Source of the DNA: Lichenostomus cassidix
Taxonomy: Eukaryota > Chordata > Aves > Passeriformes > Meliphagidae
DNA length: 64,000 nucleotides
Assembly: GCA_008360975.2 (NCBI GenBank)
Contig: CM039194.1
Coordinates: 6,806,426-6,870,425, forward strand
Direction of reading: 5' to 3'
The position numbers and the translations under genes are program-made. Shown here one piece after another: positions 10,696 to 21,221 of this stretch. Positions within the stretch are counted from its first letter, which is position 1; every line of letters starts with the position of its first letter. Under the pieces are notes generated by a model. The model saw only the letters and a program-made list of their open reading frames with translations, was not told the DNA's origin and did not search any database.

Positions 10696-12426
10696 CCACT
10701 GGGATTCTGGAGCCGAAGTTACAGAGGGTCTGAAGCCAACTATACTCCCACCGAGAAGGAAATCCTAGCAGCCTATGAAGGAGTCCAAGCCGCCTCAGAG
10801 GTAATTGGTACGGAAGCCCAACTTCTCCTTGCACCCCGACTGCCAGTGCTGGGGTGGATGTTCAAGGGAAAGGTTCCCTCAACCCACCATGCCACCGATG
10901 CCACGTGGAGCAAATGGATTGCTCTCATCACACAGCGCGCCCGTATTGGAAACCCGAATCGCCCTGGGATCTTAGAAATAATTACAAATTGGCCCGAAGG
11001 TGAAGACTTTGGCCTCACGGATGAAGAGGAGCAAGAACAAGTGACTCGCGCAGAGGAAGCTCCACCTTACAACCAACTGCCACCAGATGAAACACGCTAC
11101 GCTCTGTTCACTGATGGTTCCTGTCGTATTGTGGGGGCAAATAGGAAGTGGAAAGCAGCTGTATGGAGCCCCACCCGACGGGTCGCAGAGGCTACAGAAG
11201 GAGAGGGGGGATCGAGTCAACTTGCTGAACTCAAAGCCGTTCAGCTGGCCCTGGACATTGCTGTAAGAGAGAAGTGGCCAAAGCTTTACCTCTACACTGA
11301 TTCATGGATGGTAGCCAATGCTCTATGGGGTTGGCTGGAAAGGTGGAAGAAAGCCAGCTGGCAGCGTAGAGGAAGACCAATCTGGGCTGCTGATGAATGG
11401 CGGGACATTGCCGCTAGGGTGGAGAAACTACCTGTGAAAGTCCGTCATGTAGATGCCCATGTCCCCAAGAGCCGAGCTAATGAGGAACACCGAAACAACG
11501 AACAGGTGGATAAAGCTGCAAAGATAAAAGTGTCACAAATAGATTTGGATTGGCAACACAAGGGGGAGCTGTTCCTAGCTCGTTGGGCCCATGATGCCTC
11601 AGGCCATCAGGGCAGAGATGCCACCTATAAGTGGGCACGAGACCGAGGGGTGGATCTAACCATGGACTGTATCTCCCAGGTAATCCATAATTGTGAGACG
11701 TGTGCTGCCATCAAGCAAGCCAAGCGGGTGAAACCCCTGTGGTATGGTGGAAGGTGGTCTAAATATACGTATGGAGAGGCCTGGCAGATTGATTACATCA
11801 CACTGCCTCAAACCCGCCATGGCAAGCGCTACGTGCTCACAATGGTAGAAGCCACCACGGGGTGGCTGGAAACCTACCCTGTGCCTCACGCCACTGCCCG
11901 TAACACCATCCTGGGCCTTGAAAATCAAGTCCTGTGGAGGCATGGTACCCCTGAGAGAATTGAATCAGACAACGGGACTCATTTTAAAAATAGCCTCATA
12001 AACACCTGGGCTAGGGAACATGGCATTGAGTGGGTGTACCACATTCCTTATCATGCACCTGCTGCTGGCAAAGTGGAGCGATGCAATGGTCTGCTAAAAA
12101 CCACCTTGAAAGCTTTAGGCGGGGGGACTTTTAAAGGTTGGGAACAACATTTAGCCAAGGCCACCTGGCTAGTTAACACCCGAGGTTCCACCAACCGAGC
12201 TGGCCCTGCTCAATCTGAACCCCTGCAAACAGCAGACGGGGATAAAGTTCCAGTGGTACACATGAGAGGCATGCTAGGGAAAACTGTTTGGATTGATTCT
12301 ACCTCAGGCAAAGACAGACCCACCCGTGGGGTTGTTTTCGCTCAGGGTCCAGGGTGTACCTGGTGGGTGATGCAAAAGGATGGAGAAGTACGATGCATAC
12401 CTCAGGGAGACCTTAGTTGGGGTTGA
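10696..12426 (+). pseudogene. pol: pol, 3' part: RNase H and integrase, cut off by TGA
   Basis: The same frame as 9244-10695, open to TGA at 12424-12426. RNase H carries its acidic set: Asp at 11113 ('LFTDGSCR'), Glu at 11227 ('AELKA'), Asp at 11299 ('YTDSW') and Asp at 11509. The integrase zinc-binding domain reads H-X4-H-X28-C-X2-C (11590, 11605, 11692, 11701). The catalytic core has Asp 11791, Asp 11968 and Glu 12076, the D,D-35-E spacing of retroviral integrases. The C-terminus has a Trp-rich 'TWWVMQKDGE' segment resembling the integrase DNA-binding end. All key residues are present, so apart from the upstream TGA this part looks undamaged. It has no start of its own and would be made only as part of Gag-Pol. 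No env or dUTPase follows. Confidence 0.92.
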
Positions 12427-12563
12427 ATTGTCCATAACACTGTGCGTGTATCCATATCTGTATGTATATATGTATATAATTAGAGTAATGCATGTGTGTA
12501 TATAATCTAAATGTTTAAGCTCAATGTAACGTGTTGGAATGGGAAAAAATTCGGGGTGGATTA
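12427..12563 (+). promoter_or_regulatory. Short 3' leader to the LTR with possible polypurine tract
   Basis: About 137 bp lies between the pol stop and the 3' LTR. It has a TG/TA-rich patch (12442-12510), then a purine-rich run, GGAATGGGAAAAAA and GGGGTGGA, at about 12536-12560, broken by TTC. This is where the plus-strand primer (polypurine tract) should lie, but the run is imperfect and is separated from the LTR by TTA. Confidence 0.5.
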
Positions 12564-13460
12564 TGTTGGGGGTTGAGAATTCCTCCCCATTCCTGTTGCC
12601 AGGTTACAAATGGTCTGATGTTCAGAGTGATCAAGCCTTTTGTAAAAGACAATGGCTAGGTTTTGGGCAGGGCTAGGTAAGGGAGAGCCTGCTGGGGAAC
12701 ACTCTCTCTCGTGGTTCGGACGCTGAGGGGAGAGGCTGCTGCCTCCTGGCTTTCCAGCTGCTACCAGAGGAGATCCAACTGTGCCCTGTTTCTCTTCCCC
12801 CCTGGCTGGGTGAGCTTTGATTCAACTTTTCTCCTCACGGGGAAGGGCACGTTTTCCCCCCCCGGGCTGCGGTCCCTCGTGGCTGCTGCCGGGAGAGTCC
12901 CGCGGCCCCTGCTGCCTGCCCCCGCCCTCTGCCGCACGAGACCGCGGCGTCTGCTGTGACTGCAGAAATTCTCGCTGGCCGGAGAGAGAGAGAGCGCCCG
13001 CTCCTGCTGCCCTGTTCCCTCGCTGCCCTGAGCTGTTCCTGCTGCGCTGCGTGTTTCTCAGCCTGTCCGCCATTGCAGCGCCCCGATGCTGACCTGACCC
13101 TGCGCCACAGCGCCACCTGCAGCCGCTCGGGAGTCATCGCACCTGCCCTGCCCGGCCGGGAGCTCAACAGCGCCCCTGCTGCTTGCAACCGTGATTGCAC
13201 CACACGGGAGAAGGTTCAGCAGCTCACGTTATCTGCTGTTTGGTTTTTTCTGGTTCTAGTTGTGGTTTGCTATTATTGTTAGTGTTTGTTTATAGATACT
13301 AGTAAAGAACTGATACTCCTTTTTCCCATACCTTTGCCTGAAAGCCCTTGATTTATTAAATTAAATAATTCGGAGGGAGGAGGGGAAGGAAAATCACATC
13401 CTCTGCTCTAGGGGAGGGTTCAGCCTCTCTTGGCAGACACCTGTCTTTCAAACCAAGACA
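12564..13460 (+). repeat. 3' LTR of the ERV (LTR-A family)
   Basis: Begins TGTTGGGGGTTGAG and ends AACCAAGACA. It pairs with the 5' LTR and differs by roughly 30 substitutions plus small indels (C run, GA run, a CAG duplication near 13218). It keeps more CpG than the 5' LTR, for example around 12930-12952. The greatest local difference is at 13078-13092, where the 5' LTR has another reading over about 15 bp. Confidence 0.93.
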
Positions 13461-13465
13461 AGTTG
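13461..13465. repeat. ERV target-site duplication, right copy (AGTTG)
   Basis: Exact repeat of 6388-6392, directly after the terminal CA of the 3' LTR. It closes the provirus boundary. Confidence 0.85.
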
Positions 13466-16400
13466 GTAGGATGGTGAGTTCTGTAATCTCAGCATCGCTG
13501 TTGGTGCTTTGCTTTTCTGACCATCTCTATGAATTTTGCTGCCATTAGATTCTTGAGAATGCACAGGTAATCATCACATTGGTAAACACAGACTGCTGTT
13601 TCCAAGTAGCACATGGTTTGTTGAGCTTACCAGAATTTAACAGCTCACAGGGAAGAAAAGCGAATTACTAGTCAGGCAATTAGGAAGTAAATTCTTCTGG
13701 GTAGTTGACATTAGAATTGTGCTCTATAGCTGCAGAGCCTACAGTAAGCCTTATAAACAAGATTTTATATTTGAGTGTGAAGTCAAATGAAGTAATTTAA
13801 AGCTATTGGGCTGCTTAACAGATCAGCACAGATAGCTACTGTATATATTTATGCAGCCTGTTACCCTTCCCATCTGAACAAAGAGGGATTTAAGTTCCTC
13901 TTTTGATCGCTTAAGGAGAAGTGGTTTCCCAGGAGGTCTCATTAAACTGGATTGTTTCAGCATTAGTCATATATTTCTTTAGCAGGTCTTTTGGTGGTTG
14001 TAGAAATCTCCGAGATCATAGACAGAGCAAACCAGAGGAGATTGCAGCAATATTTGTGCCTACTTAATTAATTTTGGTTGTTGTGCTGGAACTGCATAGC
14101 TGCTAGGGTGATAATAATAAGCAGAAAGTTTTTGTGTAGAAAATACCTATCCACAAATATCTCAGGATGTCTGATACCCTATAATTAGACTCTGAAAAGG
14201 TTATGAATAGTGTGGTAATTGAGCCACTATGAAAATAAACAGGAACAAAATGAAACCACAGGATAATGATTTTGTGCCATCAAATGCAACATTTTGACAC
14301 AAAATAGAACTCTGCTTTATAAAGTTGTGTTGCCAAGGAGAACACCAGAGCCTGCAAAGATGCAGATGTGTGTGATAGCTTCAAGTGCTTGTATGGGACC
14401 CATGCCTAGAAGGCCCATCTGAGACAGATGCTGTGCTCTGCCAGGCACTGCATCAACAAAACAAATGATCTTTTTCTTTACAAATTATTATGACCCTGGT
14501 TCTCTGAAATTCTCATCAGGAATTTATATTGTTATGTAAAGGCAGCAGTCCTCAAACAGTTTAAACGCTAATAATTGAAAAAGGAGGATCTGAAGGCACA
14601 CTACTTTCCTACAGGCAACAGAGCATAAACCTCTCTCATTCATCAATGCTGTGCCTGTCTGAACAAGATTTCTGGCTTTCTGTAATTGGGGTAGTGCTTC
14701 TTTTTTACTCACAGCTGGTAAGCTACCAAAAGCAATTTGAATCAATTAGTCTGCCTTTCTGTATGAGATATTTAAATTTCATGTGCTAGTTCTGAACCAA
14801 AGCCAATCTATAATTTATTTGAACTAAATCACTGTTCCCTCAACTTCCTTTGTAGGCCCTTGAATAGTTTCCAGAGTAGCTGCTGACTCTCAAGTAGGAA
14901 TTGAGGCTGTGTCAATAAGATCTTTCCTAGTTTAGAATGAACTTGTTTCTGTAGCTCCACTAGCAGGGCTTTGAAGGCCTGGGGAGCAAAAGTGCTTTTT
15001 TTGGGTCAAGATTAGAAGGAACTTTGCTGGTAGCACTAAAGATGTTTTGGGGGAATATCCCTCTTTTGCTTCTAAGATGATGCTGGCACAACAGTGATTT
15101 GCTTTGAGACAGAAGAGTGACTTCAGATTATATTTGCACTGTAAACTGCTGGGAATATTTGTCAGAATATATTTGACAGAAGCTGGTCTGTGTTGCTGAG
15201 TTAAAGGCAAGAAGAGTTTAGGGAATGACAGGTGGGTAAAATGAAGACTGAGTAAGTGTTTCCAGCTGAGAGTTAATATTAGGTGAGGATCTTGTGCCAT
15301 GAAAGACTAGAAAAATACAGCACTCAGAGCAACAAAAGATAACACTTGAATTCAATGAGGTGAATTAAGACATTATCTGATCTGGAAGCTAAAGAACATA
15401 AAGCACTAGAGAGCAATGGAGCCTTCCTGGAAAAGCAGGAAATCTTCAGACACATGGTTGGAAAAAAAGTCTGGTTATGCTTCATCTAGCACTTAGCCAG
15501 CTGCAGTAATGACAAAGGGTGAACTCACTGAAGAATCCTGCCTGGTATGTGTCTGTCTTCTTTTATACATTCATATATTATACATATACACAAAAGGTAC
15601 AGTATATAGTATATAAGATATATGCATCTTGTATCTGTGTATACTGTCACCTTTGCAGGTGAGACTGTACTGCAGGTATGGCTGCTAATACAATGGTTCT
15701 CTTCGTAAAATAAATACAACCTTTCCTAAGAACAGGAATTATGATCTGGAGCACAAACATTCCTTTGCCTAAAGTTAACAGTGTTAGTGGCTTTATTAGC
15801 AATAAATAAGAACTATATTACCTTTTCATTTACACAGAATCATAAAATACTATTTATCTGACTCTGGCTATGGTAAGAAACAACACATGGGCCAAGTCAT
15901 TAAACTTAACGTCTAATATGCTATCTGTTAACATATTTAATAGCGCAGTTTTATTTATTATATGCCAGAGCCTGGTTTATGTAAGAAAGAGTGCTATCAG
16001 CCTCCATTCTGGTGTTAATTTGGAGGAAAAGAACACCTTTAGAAATGTCATGTAGATTCTAGTAAACATGCATTGGTAATGGCTAAATAAGTTTGAAAAT
16101 AACCAAGTGAAAGGGGTTCTCAAAGGGCTTGTCTAAGAATGTTACTATGTTCTTGTTCAAAAAGGGGCCCAAATATGCTCTTATTTTCTCTGGTGAAAGA
16201 CGTTTGAGAGGAGACTGGAATGATAGTTGTGACAAACAAGACAAAATGTTTGATTTTGTGATCATGCCTTTGCATGACCATGATTTTAATCAGTCACTAT
16301 CAAGAGATATCAGCAGGGTATCCTTACAAAAACTTTGACCGTAGCAGTCAGACTCTGCTGTAATGAAGCCCAAGAACTTCCAACGCTGTTCATCCTTCCT

Positions 16401-18230
16401 ACCTGACAATGAAGTATTCTAAGATTTTATTCCTATTTGCTACCATTGAACAGGTTGTGTCTGATGTGAAAAGGAAAATGAATGCTTTTCCACCTCATGC
16501 TCTGAGGCATTTCCTATCAGTGATTCCAGCTGTCATGATTTGGCCGATGTTAGATTACCAGTTTTCTCCAGTGTATTTGTCTCAGTGTATTTCTGAGAAG
16601 AATAAAATACCCTTAATGGTAAGCCAGCTAAGAAATATCACTACATTTGTAGTTTAGGGAAATACTCTTAAGACAGCTAAGGAATGGGAGATTAAAAATA
16701 CAATGCACTCTTTTTAAAGTTCTTAAGAGAAATTTGAGGTTTTAACAACAAGTAGTGGACAGGAGAGTGCAGTTTTGCCTTTTTCAGCCAGGCAGTTCAA
16801 TTCCACAAGGTCTCACTGAGTGCCAGATGGTGCTGCTGTGATCTTATAGCATCTGAGGAGCTTGTCCTGTTGGTTTACAGTCAGTCACTGTTTCAGTGGT
16901 GACTCTCAGCCTGAAGTCTTCCCTCAATTCATACACTCATTAATTAAGAAATTAATTTTGAGAGTGCCTTTTTCATTGTGACAGCTCAGCTGGTCAGAGG
17001 AGTGCTCTCACTTCAGATGTATCTCCCTTCTTCAGAAGACGGAATGAAAACAAGTTTAGATTAAAAGTTCTTTTGTTTTCTCTCTCTTCCTTCAGATCCC
17101 AAGGTAATAACGAGCTCTGATTAATGTGTAGCACTGGTTACATAGGGAGGGCTGGAACACACAGGAGTTGGTAGGTGTTGTTGTCAAACTATTTAACTCT
17201 TTTTAATCTCAGCTTGTCCCCCTCTGAACCAGCAGGGTAAGGGTCAGGTATTTACCTTTCTGTATTAGCTATTATCATTAAATTGCTGTAAACGTTCACA
17301 GTGAGCATATGTGTGCCTTGAGTTATTCAAGAAGGTTTTTTGGTTTGGGCTTTTTTTTTTTAAATGTGAAATTATGTATATTTTTTGTTAGAAAAAAAAT
17401 CATATGCATAGAAAATGGCTCAAAGACAGTGTGGAGTGGAGAGTCTGAGGATGGCTCTGGATGAATCCTCAGCCAGTGGGAAAAGCTGCTGAACAGGAGT
17501 TCTCAAGAAACAGGCCGAAAATTAAGCAGGAAAATAGCATCACAACCATGGACCCAGGGCAGACAAAGGGTCAGACCTCAAATAGTATAGAAATTCAATA
17601 AGGACATAAAACATGCATCATTTTTCCTGCTCTGTCTATCAAGACCGCTTTCTTACTCATTTGCATTTAATGGGTACAGCCTTAGAAATATTGCAACATA
17701 AAACCCAAGACACCTTGAGTCCCATGGCAATTAACTTTTCATTAACAAATCTGTATCTTATCCTAATTCACTGTTGCCATGCATGAGCAGCAGGTGAATG
17801 TATCATCTGGCTTGTTATGATAGTGTTTAAAAGAAATGTCACATCTACTTTTCAAGTAATTTTTCTCATTAGGTTGAATACAAACCAAGCATTAAGCTTG
17901 GCTGCAACACTTTGTGGGGAGGAGCAGTGGAAGAAATCAGGTGAATTTTCAAGCTAGTTCAAGGTTCCTTTAGGTTCTAGAGCTGAACAGAAGAGGCAAA
18001 TGAATGAAAACTCTGTCAAGTTCCTCAGTCTGGCTGGGGAAGATCACTAGGCTCACTTGGATTTCAAACAATGTCTGTGTGAAATTGTGCAGGGGGATAA
18101 ATATTGAAAACTTCTGTGGAAAACCCCAGCACTTAATTGTGTCTGTTTAAGGAATCACAAACTCCTGCAGAGGTGAATGTGACTATAAACATGTGGCTAT
18201 AATTCATCATCATTGTATTATGTGGCAGTA
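13466..18230. other. Non-coding stretch, nothing recognised
   Basis: AT-rich unique-looking DNA. Notable only for a TA-rich patch at 15565-15630 and a T run at 17351-17361. Open frames do not exceed 122 codons and lack recognisable domains. The last six bases (18225-18230, GCAGTA) are the left duplication of the next LTR. Confidence 0.55.
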
Positions 18231-18746
18231 TGTTGCAACGTGGAGTGTTAGGATTCCATGTGCTCCTTTGTCCCTCTGCTTTGTATACCATTGGTTCATT
18301 TTGAAATATGCTCTGCTGTACCTCAAAACCTATTGGTGTGTAACCCTCCTGCCAATCTTCCCTTCGTCCTCCTGGGACTGGCTCAGAGAGAGCCAGCCCC
18401 TGCCCCCTCTCCTTCCCCTTAAAAGGCAGAGCCTGGACCAGCTTGACGTCTTTCCATCTCTGGGCTGCTAGCATCTCCTCCCTGCCTTGTCTCCCTTCCC
18501 CCTTCTCCTTCCCTGCACCCCTTTTCCCGTCACCCCAAATAAACATCCCTAGCAGAACAGAGATGGAGTCCAGTTCTTCCTTAGTCTCACTATATTGGTG
18601 CCTGAATTGACTTGGTTGGAAGACTGCCACCATGCCGCGGAACCTTGGGGGCCGGCCGCTCCTGATCCGGTGTGATTTAAAAGAACCAGGGACCCCGGTT
18701 TGGGGGGGAGCCGGCTCGTGCCACCCTCCCGGACCGTGACACAACA
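18231..18746 (+). repeat. Solo LTR (LTR-D), GCAGTA target-site duplication
   Basis: Starts TGTTGCAACG and ends GACACAACA, with short inverted ends TGTTG...CAACA. It is flanked by an exact 6-bp repeat, GCAGTA, at 18225-18230 and 18747-18752. It contains a CCATTGGTTCATTTT element (18288), a TTAAAAGG TATA-like site near 18418, a long pyrimidine-rich stretch (18440-18535) and AATAAA at 18538-18543. The 6-bp duplication and LTR design suggest an ERVK/beta-like element reduced to one LTR by recombination. The 240- and 96-codon minus-strand frames across it are shadows. Confidence 0.88.
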
Positions 18747-18752
18747 GCAGTA

Positions 18753-20955
18753 GATGTTCTGTTCGCCTGGAATGTAGAACATACAATACATGACAAATTT
18801 GGTCCAAAAGATAGTGTGATATATAAAATAAGGCATCACCAGAGAAATGAAGCAAGCTAACAGGTACAGATTGAGCGGAGGACGGGTTAAAAACCTACCA
18901 TAGGTTTTTAGGTACAGTTCATTGCCAGTCAGGTGCCTCAGTCACAGCTTGCCAGTTATGTTTAAAATGAGCTCTTTTAACTTAGCAATCCATATGCTGC
19001 AACTGCTGGGAAATGGCACATAGAGAAATCTGCAATCCTTCTCTTTCAATTGAAAGTTGATACTTTGATATCAGTTTTTACTATGCTCATGTTGTTTTCA
19101 TTGGTATGAGTGAACAAATGAACAAATCCTAATTGGTTTAAAATCACATTAGTCTGACAACCTTGATCATTGGAGAGCTGCAAATTAATGATTTACAAGC
19201 AGTTAATTTATTCCTTCTGGGAAGATGTGAAAACTATTGTTTTCTAGATTGCAATCTATTAGAATTTGGCTAAGATTAACATCTAAAATGAATGAGTTTG
19301 CTGTAGAGATGAATTAGTGTGTGGTGTGATTATATGCATTTAGCAAATCACAGGAGAAGTGACATTGCAAGATATTAATATACTAATTCCTCTTCCAGAA
19401 AGGGGATAGTATGGAGGTCTGTAACAATGACATCTTCTCCTGCAGGGACAGAAAGCCACAGTGGAACAGAGTACATGGCTGTAATGGAGAGAAATTCCCA
19501 TTGCTTTCTTCCTGGGGGTACAGTTCAGGTGGAGGAGATGGAGTATTTGCACTTGGGGGTCTCAGTCACAAAAATCTTAAAATGTGGTTTTAGTTATTGG
19601 GTGTTGCTGCTGATTTGTCTGGGAGAGTGAGACAGCAGGGAGCAGTGTGAACTTCCTGCTGCTACAGTGCCAGGAGAAAGCAACTTCTCAGCTCATCGTC
19701 AAATCATAGGTGGTAACTCCTCTGAGGACGGGACAGATGAAAGAAAAGGCCTGGATAGGAAGGTTATTTAACTCAAATTGTGCTATAATGGACCAGATCA
19801 AGAAAACCTATTCTGGACAGAGGTTAAGCGGCTGCAAGTTGATGCAAGATTTTTTTATTTTCCAAAGGGTGTTCATCAAATCATAAGTGGAAAGAGCTGG
19901 ACTGTGCAGCAAACAGGCTTCATAACTCATACCCTTGTCCTTTTATTTCATTCCTATCTCTGCCCAACGGTAATAATTTTGTTAAATCATCAAAAATTCA
20001 AGAGCCCCAAAGTAAGGAAGCAAACCCTGAGAGAAGGAAATGTTTCTCTCTTCTTTGTGTTAGACTTCAGCAGGTATCGAAATAAAATCCACAAGGTCCT
20101 TAAAGTACATTCAACAGACAAACCACAAATCTTGCCCTTACCTCCTTGTGCTGCTAAAATTGTTGCTGACAACAAAGATTAATGCTTCGTCTTTTCTGCT
20201 TATATTCACATTTCTGGTGTAATTAAATCCCTGAGTCTCTGTTTTTATCATGGAGCCATGGCAATTGCCTTTAGTTTTTATTGTCTTATGACTACATATA
20301 AAAGAAGTAATTGAGGATAAGGTAGCAAAGAGATTCCAATATCACTATCATAAAATATGAATGGCACCAAGGTGGCTTATATTCCTTGGTTTCCCTCAAT
20401 GCTCAAAAGAAATAAATAGGTTGCACAAGTACTGAAATTAATAGGAAAGAGAAATATTTGGAAAAATGAGGTAAACATGGAATGACAGTAGAGTATAAGA
20501 TTCTTTTAAATAAATGTTAATCCATGTAAATTTGTGTGGCAAAAAAACCCACTAGATTAAGAAAAATAGGAAACCACAAACAGCAGCAGATCAAAACAAA
20601 ATCCCAAGTGTTCCTTGCTATGCATAGATTATTATTTTAAAATTCTGAGCAGATATGGGCATATATGGAATTGACTTCTGAGCATATTGACTTGACTTAA
20701 TTTACTTGTGTTATATGTATAATTGAAACGGGGAAGAAGAACTTCACATGCTGATTCCCCAAAGGGCCCATAACAAATGCAATTACTCAGATTCAAAGTT
20801 ATATGTTAATGTATGATTTGAGCCCTGTCTTTAGATGTCATAGGTTGTTAATTATTTTTCTGGTATGATACAGGTGTCAAGTATAACTCCAATTAAAATG
20901 ATCAATGTTTTTACATTCATGTTTTCATAATTACGTAGACAAAATATTTAACAGA
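18753..20955. other. Non-coding stretch, nothing recognised
   Basis: Includes a short direct repeat of 'aacctaccataggttttta' character near 18888-18915. The 134-codon frame at 19778-20182 has no recognisable domain. No repeat family was identified. Confidence 0.5.
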
Positions 20956-21221
20956 TGTGGCTAGCACAGGTCTTTCCCATGAGAACTTTCTCCTGTGTTT
21001 TATAAACAAAGATAAAGTTTGGATGTTATTAAAACAGTGTCTCGAGATTTGGACAGTTCAGGCCTGGCCAGTCAGGCCTAGGGGGAGGTTTCTGACTGAC
21101 CAATCTGGGTGACCTCTGAAAAGTCTATGTAAGTTGGAATCAAAATAATAAAGCCTTTTTTTTTTTCTATGCCACGCTGAGAATCCGGGTTTTCTTCTTT
21201 GCTAGCGGCTCAACAGCAACA
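20956..21221 (+). repeat. Solo LTR (LTR-B), copy 1
   Basis: A 266-bp element, TGTGGCTAGC...CTCAACAGCAACA. Two other copies in the window share its sequence throughout (40012-41201 interrupted, and 60843-61105, both minus). AATAAA lies at 21147-21152, followed by a T run. Flanks AACAGA (20950-20955) and AACAGG (21222-21227) match at 5 of 6 positions, compatible with an aged 6-bp duplication. It is a short retroviral LTR, and no internal sequence is left. Confidence 0.87.

Larger units (their letters stand above)
6393..13460 (+). mobile_element. Complete endogenous retrovirus, ERVL/spuma-like, no env
   Basis: A full provirus in the order LTR, primer-binding site, gag, pro-RT-RNase H-integrase, LTR, flanked by AGTTG direct repeats. 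Only about 140 bp separates the pol stop from the 3' LTR, so there is no env and no downstream dUTPase. Gag and Pol share one reading frame, separated by a TAG at 9241-9243. A second in-frame stop, TGA at 10693-10695, interrupts Pol. Class III affinity is inferred from the character of the pol sequence, a Gag without a Cys-His zinc knuckle, absence of env and the 5-bp duplication. The LTRs differ by about 30 substitutions by eye over ~890 bp, which suggests insertion some millions of years ago. The element is GC-richer than its surroundings. Confidence 0.93.

Noticed and set aside
12427..12563. Remnant of env
   Set aside because: Only ~137 bp between pol and the 3' LTR, with no open frame or envelope-like motif; better read as an env-less element.
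18133..18855. 240-codon minus-strand frame
   Set aside because: Lies almost wholly within the solo LTR-D and runs antisense to it.
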